A stretch of DNA of 64,000 nt from Henricia sp. BOLD:AAB3569 (lineage: Eukaryota > Echinodermata > Asteroidea > Spinulosida > Echinasteridae): contig JBBELK010000461.1 of assembly GCA_037783545.1 (NCBI GenBank), forward strand, positions 744,001 through 808,000, in the 5' to 3' direction. The position numbers were made by a program, and so were the translations under genes. Of this stretch, positions 34,895 through 45,323 are shown in pieces (the first letter of the stretch is position 1; the number at the start of each line of letters is the position of its first letter). The notes beneath the pieces were generated by a model. It was not told where the DNA came from and did no database searches. It saw only the letters and a program-made list of their open reading frames with translations.

Positions 34895-37800
34895 TCTTTC
34901 TGGTATTCATACCAAGGATTCCTCAATAGTGCTCATTGCACTGTCACTCGCAAGCGTGAGGAAACCCATGAAGAATTAGAATTAGAAAATGGCCAGAGAC
35001 ACCGGGGATGATCCCCCTTGCTCTTCACGAAAGAATGCTCTGGGATCTTTAGAGTGCGTTTCCATTACCTAACACACGTGGACCAACGGCTTTACATCCC
35101 TTCCGAAGGATGTGGCAAGTGTGGTTGAGTGCCTTGCCCAAGGGCACAGGGACCGTAGCCGTGGGGAGGTTCGAACCTGCAACCCCAAGTTTTCGCCTAT
35201 GATTGCGAGTCAATGACCTAAACCGCTCGGCCACGGTACCCCACAAGTGCCTTCGGTCACTAGTCTGCATTTACTCTATGCATTCGTACAGATAAGACGA
35301 CCCAAACATCGATCTTAAGTTAGGAAGAGTTGGGCCGTGTTGCCATGGGAAATAGGACGAATCGAACACATCCTAAGTTTTGTGAAATCGGTCCTAGGAT
35401 TAGTTCCAAGATAAGACGAGTTACACTTCCTAGGACGAATCTTATGAAATCGGCCCGTGTTAAGTTTTAACACCTAGGATATAAAAGAATAAAATCAAGT
35501 ACTATAAAAACAAAAAAACGACTGGTATAAAAAAAGCCATTTGTTTCTATTAACTGATGTGTCGCTCATTTTGTTCCCTAGCAGCATTAGAATGCGCCGT
35601 TTCCCCGTAGCTCCGTTTGTCAATCCAGTTCCCCATAAAACACCCAGTAGGCCTAAATGATCTAAACCGTCAAATCGTGCGACCTGGCCGTGCTCTTCTA
35701 TAAATCTTGGGCCATTTTCATTCATCAAGTTGATGACTATAGAGGTAACCTTTGAATTGATAGATTTTTCCACTTCAATCCGCCGTCGCGTCGTAGATGA
35801 CAATTTATGTGAATTGAATTGAACGCCTTGGGTGCGAACCGCAGGAAACCCGCGGCATATTGGCGCGCTCGTTTGTCGCCGTCCCGGAGACCCAATTTGT
35901 GACCCGCTCTGGGGAAAAAAAGAATAGGTCGAGTTTGTGAGACCATAAGAAGAAATAAGTGGAAAATCCACGCTCATTAAAATACAAAAACACCAAGGAA
36001 ATTCCAGGCGGTATCTGGGCACCACCAAGAATTTCCATAGTGTTTTTGTATTTTAATGAGCATGGATCTGGCACAGATTTTCTCTTATGGTCGCACAAAC
36101 TCGACCTAGCCTGCGCGACTTTATATGCTATACCTACTTTTTCCAGAGCGGGTCACAACTAGCACGCAGGTCCAACGCAACTTGTAAGTTTTGAACGCAA
36201 CTCAAACGCAACTCGTATTAAAGTTCTGCACGCAACTCGCACGCAACTCGTACGCGCGCAGGTGATCGCAGGTACATGTATTTGGGGGATCATAAGTTCA
36301 GTACGCAACCCACACGCAACCCATAGGTTGAATAGGTTAGAAATTGACAAAATTGTTGATTTGGGTTGCGTTTGGTGCGTATAAAAATATTGTTTACACG
36401 CAACTCATAGGTTTCAGCATACGCTATATGGTGTGAGGGCACCGCTATGGTGTGAGGGCACCGCTATGGTGTGAGGGCACCATTAGTAAATAATAAAAAT
36501 ATCTGCGCGAGCGCACAACTTTCACAGAACGTACCATGTTTGACAAATAATTTTACGTGATGGTTATGTTTGATATACCATTGCTATCAACATGTGCCTT
36601 TCTTGTCAATTCATGAAGTAAAATTTTGGGTCATGGCACATTATATAATGCGCCTTTAATAACAAAAGTTTGTCCAGGGCTTGTCGTACCTTTAATTAAT
36701 TTGAATGAAATAGCTCATCACTAGGCAAACGTTACAAATGCTGAAATTAGCCTTATGCTCTATAGGCCTATGGCGCACAGAAAAGTGGGTTTGGCCAGTC
36801 TTTGAGGAAATCTTGGAACAGACGAAAATAAAAACCCACAAATGTGACTTTCGTGGCAAGATAACTCTTTTACCGTGACCAAAATTCATGGGTTCTGACA
36901 CTATGAGCAACTAACAATGGAAATTGGCCACACACCATTGTTATTAGAGAGGTTTCGCAAGTTGACGAATATGGTTACGAATACGGATACGATAACGGTA
37001 ACCGTTCATATTGATGATGCCCACACTGAACTAGGTTTCGCACTGTGTGGACATTTCTTGGGTAAAATCCCATGTGGTCAAGTTGAGACTGTTGTTGTTG
37101 TTGTATATTTTATGGCATCTTCGGCAACTAAGGCCCTTTATGCCATCAACTATACGGTTTTAGCTTTAACTATACTATATTAACTTGAGACGAGGAAGAA
37201 GGAGTTGCAGTTTTAGAAGTGGGAGGAAAACCCCCAGAGAAATGCCCCAGGGGAAAACCCACGCGGTCAAGTAGGGACTGCAAACCCAATCCACATACAC
37301 GCCCCGGATTCGAACCCGGGACGCCAGAGGTGAAAGGCGAGGAAAGAACCCGTACGCCAACCCGACCGCCCCTAAGTTGAGACTGCATGCAAACCCAATC
37401 CACATACACGCCCCAGGAATCGAACCCGGGACGCCAGAGGTGAAAGGCGGGGAAAGAACCACTATACTACATACACCAACCCGACTACCCATCCCCTATA
37501 CCTGTATCAGTATCAGCAGCGTTACTAGTATTATCTGGTCCTTGGGGCGAATGAAGGAAGGCGGTTTGGTCGACTTCTTGCCCGCTTCAAAGATCCGGCA
37601 GATGCGGTTGACCTTGAGTAGGGTCGGGGCGTAGGTCATGGTAAAGCCGAGTGACACCATCGCTTCGCTAACAGCACACGATCCGCCAGTCGGATAGGCT
37701 AGGAAGGGAAAGCTTGTCAGATAGGCCAATATAGTCCCAGCTAGAGTGATCAGGCTGACCTCGCGTCCCGTGGCTTTGACCAAAGGGTGCTTCTTGTAGT

Positions 37801-39559
37801 AGAACATGCCGATGATGCTTAGTGAAGCTACCAATAATCCCACAGCACACAGCGCGAGCAGGGCGATAACCACCGCATCATGTAGTGGGATGGTCCTCGG
37901 AGCTATGGGCTGGCAAAACGTAAAGTCCTCGCTTGGCCAGTGGTATTGGGGACATTTTTTGCATTGGTTGGAGTCAACCATCTCATTGGCGTCGCATTTC
38001 TGACACCCCCAGCAGCATTTCTCCTCTTGTGGTACCTCCACGTGGCCCGGCTGACACACCTCCCTGCACACGGAGATTGGCGGCGTGGGTTCGGATCCCG
38101 GCCAGGGGATGGACGCCTCATCAATAGACAGAGCGTCCGGTCCAAGATGCCAGTCCCAATACCCAATGTCCTTCCGTGTGATGTGACCCTCGGCGTCCGC
38201 ACCAACTGTCGCGATCATGTACGTCCCCGTAGGGTCGCCATTGTCGTCGAATTGAAACTTACCGATCGGGGCTTCGAACTCTACCTTCAGCAGGTATGGC
38301 AGGATATTTCTGCCCGTAATATTACCCGGAGCATCAGCAACACACTCGGCCGACATTCCGGGGCAAAATTGCTGTACAAAGTCGTTCAAAGCGTGAGCAA
38401 ATGCGTACACAGCGAGGTAAATTGGCATCCAAATGCCCGAGAATTTCATGGGACAAGACGCGAGATCAGAGCAGTTCTTTTTACTCTTCCAGCTCTCGCT
38501 GAATGCAGTGTACCACGGACTCGGATCATTCTGCCGAGAGAGCCCCCTAAAGTACTCTAGAATCCCAGGTATCATCTGGAAATCCAGGCGAATGTTGATG
38601 CTTCCTTGGATCATTCTGGCGAAGTCATAATCACCGAAATCTTGGCCGAACGCGTCACTACAGATCAAGGTTCGTGTCTCTTTCGGATGGGCATCGTGAA
38701 ACTCCTGAAGAGCTACGTACATCCCTTTGTATTCGCCATACATCACCAAGACCTTAGCTCGATCATACGTCGCCATCTTTTGGACAATCTCTGTAATTTC
38801 AGAGGCTGTGGCTTTTGCTCTCACTGCAATAGAAAACGCCACGCAGACACCCTTTCTATCAGCCAGTGCGATTAGTTCCTGACTGCCCAGAATGCCGTAC
38901 GTGTCCAGTGAGTAAATTAAACCCACGTAGATCCAACGGAACCGGACCAGAATATCCAAAATGGTTCTGGCTTGGAATTTATCCGGCGCTACGGTACGCA
39001 GGAAAAACGGAAACCGGTCTTTGTCACTAAGCTCATCGCTGGTAGCCGAGTATGAGACCATCGGCACTCCGTAAAGATTAATAGGCTTAGCAGCAGCGAG
39101 GCTGGTAGCGCTCTGCACGGTGCCTACGATGCCTACAAGGTGCCCGGTAGGGGGAGGTTGGGGGCGCCCGGTGACCTCCAAGATGGGATCCTGATCGGAG
39201 TAGCTACTCAAGAGCGACAGGACGGACAACAGCGTCATGTCCTCGTTATAACACGTCTCTCGGATGTCGAACCCTAGGGTGTGATTTGGCAGGAGGTCAG
39301 CTCTCTCATTAACCTGCTGCACGGCAAACGCGATGGTCTCGGCTACCTCCACCGATACGACCAAGAGATCGCCCTGGCAGTTGGCACCAAAGTGGAACGG
39401 TGCTAGCCCACCGAGCATGAAGTCGCCTTGCCTGGTGTAGTTGATGAAGATCGCCGGTGGGACTTGGCATCGGGTCGCCACTACGAGGGAGAGCACGAAT
39501 ACCGCACACTGCAGCATTTTGCACGAAAGGAATCTGTTGATGTCTTCGGTGCGAAACAA
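32642..39559 (-). CDS. mGluR-like class C GPCR, copy 1 (two exons)
   Basis: Exon 1 is 39559-37502 and exon 2 is 33160-32642 (TGA), joined in phase 0 (CAG|GTATAG ... ATCAATCAG|GTC) for 858 residues. Signal peptide 15-32 (Met15 at 39,517 may be the true start); Venus-flytrap domain about 33-495 with YSATSDELSD at 170-179; nine-Cys linker 498-549; seven membrane helices from 561, with KVNRICRIF at 649-657, YYAFRTRKVPSNYNESK at 740-756 and LPKLY at 806-810, which match mGluR intracellular-loop, TM6 and TM7 motifs. A short 40-50-residue tail follows, without the long mGluR C-tail. It should be a dimeric plasma-membrane receptor for a small ligand, signalling through G proteins. Amino-acid backbone contacts appear kept (S150, T173, D193, Y221, D302), while the side-chain-binding basic residues of mGluR1 are L65, D307 and I376 here. 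The ligand is therefore unknown. Confidence 0.93.
34867..35240 (-). mobile_element. SINE family B
   Basis: Minus-strand copy ending at GGGGTACCGTGGCCGAGCGG. Bounded by ATT repeats at its 3' end. It is in a block absent from unit 2. Confidence 0.8.
35899..36156. mobile_element. GTGACC MITE in unit 1
   Basis: Ends GTGACCCGCTCTGG and CCAGAGCGGGTCAC; left flank ATTT. The right flank differs from unit 2 because 36,157-36,545 is unit-1 specific. Confidence 0.75.
36160..36490. repeat. ACGCAACTCG repeats and a 20-bp triplicate
   Basis: Many (A/C)ACGCAAC(T/C)C motifs over 36,170-36,410, then CTATGGTGTGAGGGCACCG three times at about 36,427-36,482. Confidence 0.75.
37096..37371 (-). mobile_element. 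SINE family A, full copy in GPCR intron
   Basis: B-box GGTTCGAATCC on the minus strand; body and GGCATCTTCGG tail as at 9,910. Confidence 0.8.
37379..37492 (-). mobile_element. SINE family A head abutting the exon-1 donor
   Basis: Head-only copy (TAGTCGGGTTGGTGTATGTA to TTTGCATGCAG). It begins 9 bases into the intron, just after GTATAGGGGATGG. Also present in unit 2. Confidence 0.75.
37502..39559 (-). CDS. GPCR copy 1, exon 1 (signal peptide to TM4)
   Basis: 686 codons in one exon, ending LLILIQ at donor CAG|GTATAG. It contains the whole extracellular part and TM1-TM4 start. Sequons NYT (40), NHT (92), NCS (362) and NIT (413) are visible. Confidence 0.94.
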
Positions 39560-40183
39560 GAATTGTGTTTGGCTTTAAAAGCGAACAATCTGGTACTTTT
39601 ATTGGGTACAGTTATTAGCATAATGTCACCAACGGAGGTTAAAGGGAGGAGCGAGAAAGGTCTTCAATCTTTTGTTGAGTTCTTCTAGCAACCCCTTTAT
39701 TTTCTTTACACCTAATTATATTCTTGGCGTTTGATTGGACGATAACAATCATACGCATATCACCCAAAGAAATAGAGCAGAACTCTAGACGTGAACACCG
39801 CGCATGCGCACCAGACTCAAACCGTCACCCAGCCGAAGACAACATTTTCATGAAACGCGCTCGAAATTAACTTCCTCTTTTCCTTTCCTTACAATTGCTT
39901 GCTCTGCTTTGACTTCCCTTAAAAATGAGTTTACCAATGGACGTTACAAACGCAAGACATTCTGGAATAAAAGGGGGCTATTAAAGTCGGGACAATTATA
40001 ATACAAGACATAAAAGGCATCGACTTTGACCTAAATTATTAAATGTCCAAAGGAAACGGACATTTGAAAAATAGCCTCCTGTGGCGTTTTGTCGGTTTGA
40101 CTGTTGCACGGTTTTTTTTATATTAAATGCGCGTTGTTGCTAATATTTGACCTGTTGTGCACAGGAATAACAATTTAAAAATA

Positions 40184-40625
40184 TTATTATTATTATTATT
40201 ATTTCTTTCTGGTACTGACACTATGAGCAAAAACATGTACATGTTCATTGTAACCCCATTGTTAGTAACAATGGTGTGTGCCCAATTTCCATTGTTAGAT
40301 GTTCATAGTGTGAAACCAAGGATTCCTCAAAAGTGCCCATTGCACTGTCACTCGCAAGCGTGAGGAAACCCATGAGAATAATTATAAATGGCCGGAGACA
40401 ACGGGGAATCTCCTTGCTCTTAACAAAAGAATGCTCAGGGATCTTTAAAATTCGTTACCTAACACACTGGACCAATGGCTTTACATCCTTCCGAAGGAAG
40501 GAGCAATCGTGTTTAAGTGCTTGCTCAAGGGCACAGGTACCCCAGCCGGGTATCGAACCCGCAACCCCAAGTTTTCACCCGAGTATTGCGAGTCAGTGAC
40601 CTATAAACCACTCAGCCACGGTACC
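40184..40625 (-). mobile_element. SINE family B, interrupted
   Basis: Minus-strand head at GGTACCGTGGC; the 3' part is cut at 40,218 by a CACTA-like MITE. The unit-2 orthologue at 58,749 is uninterrupted. Confidence 0.8.
40219..40310. mobile_element. 92-bp CACTA-like MITE, unit 1 only
   Basis: Ends CACTATGAGCAA and TTCATAGTG; 3-bp TSD TGA on both sides; unit 2 has one TGA (58,774-58,776). A partial relative is at 36,899-36,950. Confidence 0.85.
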
Positions 40626-41833
40626 AGTATACATGTGGCAGAACAGTGCCAGAACATGTTAATGTTTATCAAGATATGTATTCCAGTTAAAGTGAAGGAT
40701 TTACATAACATATTGAGTGAAATCACTCAAGACAAATTAGTTCGATTTGACACAAGTGCGAACTTGTTTATGTGAGCAGGTTTCTGGACGCCAGACCTCT
40801 CGTTGCCATGGAAACAAGGAGCTTCCTTGATGCACCTTTTCCGCACAACCAAGGAAAACATGTCTGAGAACTCAACTATACAGGGCATAATGGAGCACTT
40901 TGCGGCCTTCGTTCTCACCCATGATAAAGTTACAAGCCCCCAAAACGTTTTATCCCCACATGCACAGATCGCTTTAGGGTGGGCAACACATTTATATTAA
41001 GTTGAGCAAAAGTTTTTTTTGCCAGCTATTTTATGTAGTGTTCTTAGCCTTGTGTGGTATCGTTCGCTGTTTAACAACAGCGGATTTATAGGCAGTACAG
41101 TATACAGTGTTCATGTTGTATACATGCAGAATAAGAGTGTGAGCTTAAAGAGCGTTAGGGCCTACGAGTTGACAAGAAAAACCCCGACTAAAAGTGTTGA
41201 TAGCGTGGTAAAAAATGACACATGATTTTTCCGTGGTTAGTTCAAGTCTATAGACTCTTTGCCCTGGCAGCCATGACAGTGGGCAGGTTTTCATATTTAA
41301 ATGATATGAAAATAGACCCACGAAGTGCCTACTTCAAGCATGACACACACTGACATTGTGACTGCCCCCTAACATGGCGGCCGTGTAAAGGATCTATATT
41401 CAGTAACTACGCATTAACTGTCGCGATCTTTTAAAAGGTACACGGATGATAGTTTGACATTTAAACGACTGCGCCAATTCTTGGTTATAACGACATTCGT
41501 GCATGCCTATTCAATGCCAAGGATAAATCGCTTCTAAAATATTATTATTTATTCGGCCATCAACAAAAAACAAATACGTGAACAAATTAGAAAATAATTA
41601 CTATCAATTTGAAAAATATGTCTGTTGCTAGGTGACATCTCACGAAGGTGATTAATCAAGTCCCATGTGAAGATGGCAAGCAATAATTCAATTATCATTG
41701 TACATTTGTATCTCGTCAGGATGACTGCACGTTAACATAGCATTTGACAGTTTTTAAAGGTAGAACACATCGTTTGCAGTGACCCCCAATTTTTTTAAAG
41801 AGTTAACAAGAAAAACCTTACTAAAAGTTTTAA

Positions 41834-41966
41834 AGGCGCAGGTTCGTCAGTAATGTGTGTGCGCCAATTTCGTGCCACGAAATACGCAGCTCTATGCCTT
41901 TGCTACACGGAGCTGCGTATTTCGTGGCACGAATTTGGCGCGCGCATTGCTGACGAGCCTGTGCCT
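41834..41966. mobile_element. 133-bp palindromic TTAA MITE (copy 3), unit 1 only
   Basis: TTAA at 41,830 and 41,967. Unit 2 has the empty site AAAGTGTTAATGACAATGG near 59,817-59,835. Confidence 0.9.
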
Positions 41967-42416
41967 TTAATGACAATGGTACCAAACACCACATGATTTT
42001 TTTTCAGTCCAAAATGTTTTTGGTTTTTTTTTATGCATGTGAGAAATTCCCAATTAAAGGTAGTTTTCTAAAAAATCTTTTGAAAAAGACTATTACCATT
42101 CAACTCGACACAAAAAGCATGCATGGATTTTTTAAGTTTTCAGAAGTATTACTGCACCTATGTGGCTGAAATTTCTACAGGGGAGTTTTATCAACATGGG
42201 CTTCTAATCGCGAGTGGAAATAACGTCCCTTTAATAGTTTACCAATCAATATTGGCTGTGAGAAAACGCTGTTTTGGCGCATGCGCTTTAAGTGGTTATT
42301 CATTTTGGTCACATTTACGATTTGCGGCTTTCTCGTCATGGATGTTGAGGAAGTTCGTTTAAGCAGCGGCTATAACAATCAACCCCATAAATATGAACCA
42401 CAGTGTATGTTGCAAA

Positions 42417-42483
42417 TAATAGGGTTAAATATACCAACTAATAGGGTTAAATATACCAAATAATAGGGTTAAATATACCAATT
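42417..42483 (+). repeat. 22-bp minisatellite, 3 copies
   Basis: Unit AATAATAGGGTTAAATATAC plus CA. The unit-2 site has 16 copies. Confidence 0.93.
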
Positions 42484-43763
42484 ATATATTTTGCAATGAC
42501 CCAAAAGTTTATTTCATCGGTTTGTTAGTAGCAACGGTAACAAACTTGACCTAAATTTATTTCTGTCCAAGATGAGACATTGTGTTAAAAATAAAATTGT
42601 GCGCATACACACTTTAACATTCATTTAACCCCCAAAATGCATGGATGATAAAGATTGTTTTATATATCATTGATGTGTCTATGTAGGCCTACCTGTTACC
42701 AACATTCTTCTTTAGATATGCTATGCCCTTATTCCATGAATCCATAAAAAATTCTTGCAAAATAATAAAAACATTACAAATCCAAGATAAATTGGAACAC
42801 GTTTGTTATATCACGTCTATAGGCAATATTGATTTTCGTGTTATTCGAGAAATCCGCAAACAGAACACTGGATGATAATTTTACCCCAAACCTCATGAAA
42901 CCAAGGCCACATCGTGTGCATACGATAGATTCCCTGCATTATTCACAGGGCATCTTATGAAGCTATGAATACTATGGAAGAAAACTAATCAATTTACCTT
43001 TAGTCCTTTGTCATCCGTTACATTTTTCATCAAGTAATATCTGGGCCGGCTTAAAAGGCCAAAATTAAACCCGGTGAAAAAAATGTAATACAGCGCAATC
43101 GTAAGACTCGATGTATAAGATTTTAGTTATTGAAACAAAAATAGGGCATGTAAAAAGCAATACTATGGATAAAAAAGGGGAATTTATCGATGGGTAAAAT
43201 TAAATAGGGCCTATGTGGAAATGATTATTAAATCCTTTTAGGTAGATTTAAGCCTTTTTAACTGTATCTTTAGCGAGTTCGTGTAGAGTATATAAATCAG
43301 TCATATACTGCCAGAAGGAAAGCATGCAACGGGACAATTTAGTTTTCTTTTGTGAAAACTGTTGAACATGTACGTTTTTATAATACATCGTAATGTTATT
43401 GTTTCCATTTTGACGAGCTATACTCAACATTTCTTTTTAATTGTCACAGTGTGAACAATTAGCCTTTTAGAAGTATGGCGGAACAAAAGCAGAGGGCGCA
43501 ATTTTATTTGGGTATGAATTTTTTTAACAATTTTATTTCTTTCCAAAAACATGATTTTCATGTTGCAATTATAATACAGAGACAAATGGACAAATGCAGT
43601 TATTGCATTTTATTCGATTTTATACCCACTTCAAAGTGTGCCCTGACAAGGCTATGCCGTGTCAGACTCGGGTTCAGATCAGGCTCGGCCATGCACATTT
43701 GTTTGATATTTCTGTTAAATGTTGTCATGTCCGTAAGATATTGAAAATGTTGCAGTTCTTTAA

Positions 43764-44280
43764 AGGCAGTATACATCATTGGTAATATCGAAAATCAGAA
43801 ATGTTCACAGATTTACGCCTAACTTACACAATATAAACACGATGACCGTAGGAAACTTCCCCTGAAATGGTTTTGTCTGAAGTGCTAGAGTCTTCGAGAA
43901 ATGAGTAAAACAATTAGTTTTCGTCTCATGAGACGAAAATTCAATTCGCCCCAAAACCATTTCGCCCAAGTGCCATTTCGCCCCAAACCACTTCGCCCGA
44001 GTGCCATTTCGCCCCAAATTACCTTGTCCGAACACTACATCGCCCAAATGCCACTTCGCCCCAAAACCAATTCATGCACAGGCCGTGGTTCAAGGCGAAA
44101 TGGTTCAAGGCGAAGTGGTTTTGGGGCGAAATGACTGCAAACCCTTTTTTGACTGTTTTCTCAAAAGTTAGACGAAGTACGGAGCTGGTTTTTGCTCAGG
44201 TTGGTTTTAATCATGCATATCTTCAATCACACAGGGGGATAAAACTATTTGTAAAAGTTTACCAATCATGTATACTATCT
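43764..44280. mobile_element. TTAA-flanked TTCGCCC-repeat element (copy 2), unit 1 only
   Basis: TTAA at 43,760 and 44,281; ends AGGCAGTATACATCATTGG and GTATACTATCT are inverted. The empty site in unit 2 is TTCTTTAAGTATAC near 62,300. Confidence 0.85.
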
Positions 44281-45228
44281 TTAAGTACTCTTGTCTTCGC
44301 TCGTTTCACGGCTCGATCTGCGAAAAGCTCCTTAGTTCCGGTCAAGGCTGTGACCTAGAACATCTTTAAAGTAGGGTAATAATGATCTCACATGTAATCA
44401 TAACTGATTTATGTTGCTATGGACACCACTGAAGTAAATGTAATTTTTTCACTTTACATTTAATTTATTTTATTTTAAATGTAATTCTGTCTTTGTAACA
44501 TATTTACAACAGGTAAATCGGACGTTTGGAAAGAAATCCATTTTTGTAAATAAAATAGCGCCCTCTCCTTTTGTTCCGTCATACTCCAAGAAGTCTTAAT
44601 AAAAAGTGCAATGTTGTACTATCGGGAGTAGCTGAATCTTATGACTGTGTTTCAATAGAAACGAAATATTAGACACCCAATGAATTCCTTTACCGGTAAG
44701 ATGACTATAAGATGTTCAAAATGGGGTTGATAGACTATCTACAATTGCAGCGAAATTTCCCATGACACTGCCACGATCCGCCTCTATGTAACGAACATCA
44801 GCCTAGTATATAGTATATATCTCCTGAGGTTACGATTAACCATTTTAATATCCATGATGTATCTTTACAAGATAACAATGCCTTGGCTTGACGATGCACT
44901 TTATCCAGTAAATGACTTTAAGATGATTAGTCTATCCACGAAGTTTTATAGAGAGTCTTGAATGTGAGAGCCGGATAGGTTGTTAATAATGTGAATAGAC
45001 GCACTTGTGAATGGGTTAATTTTATTAGCCGTTAATTGATTCTTGTTACAGGAAGATGAGTTGAAAATGTTTCCGCTTTAGTTGGATAAAGTGCATTTGC
45101 TGGCATTTAGTATTTTGTGTGTATCTTGAAGTTCTTGTGAAGCATTATTTGTCGATCTGGTTTTACGTGTCTTTTGATTTTCGGGGATGGAGATAATTCA
45201 TTGACAAAAGGTAATTGTTAAGGCACAT

Positions 45229-45323
45229 GGGAAGGCCCTCTGTGGGAAGGCCCTCTGTGGGAAGGCCCTCTGTGGGAAGGCCCTCTGTGGGAAGGCCCTC
45301 TGTGGGAAGGCCCTCTGTGGTGT
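45229..45323 (+). repeat. 15-bp minisatellite, 6 copies
   Basis: GGGAAGGCCCTCTGT repeated six times without change. Unit 2 has a single GGGCCCTCTGG at about 63,239. Confidence 0.93.

Larger units (their letters stand above)
33161..37501 (-). other. Intron of GPCR copy 1
   Basis: 4.3 kb. It holds a SINE B, a GTGACC MITE, short ACGCAACTCG-type repeats, a 20-bp triplicate and two SINE A heads, the last starting 9 bases after the donor. No other exon seen. Confidence 0.8.
39560..43763. other. 5' flank of GPCR copy 1 and further duplicated non-coding DNA
   Basis: Matches 58,165-62,300 of unit 2 with indels. It should contain the promoter and possibly a 5' UTR; no TATA box or other site could be fixed with confidence. 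Open frames here are short and not shared in length between the units. Confidence 0.5.
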
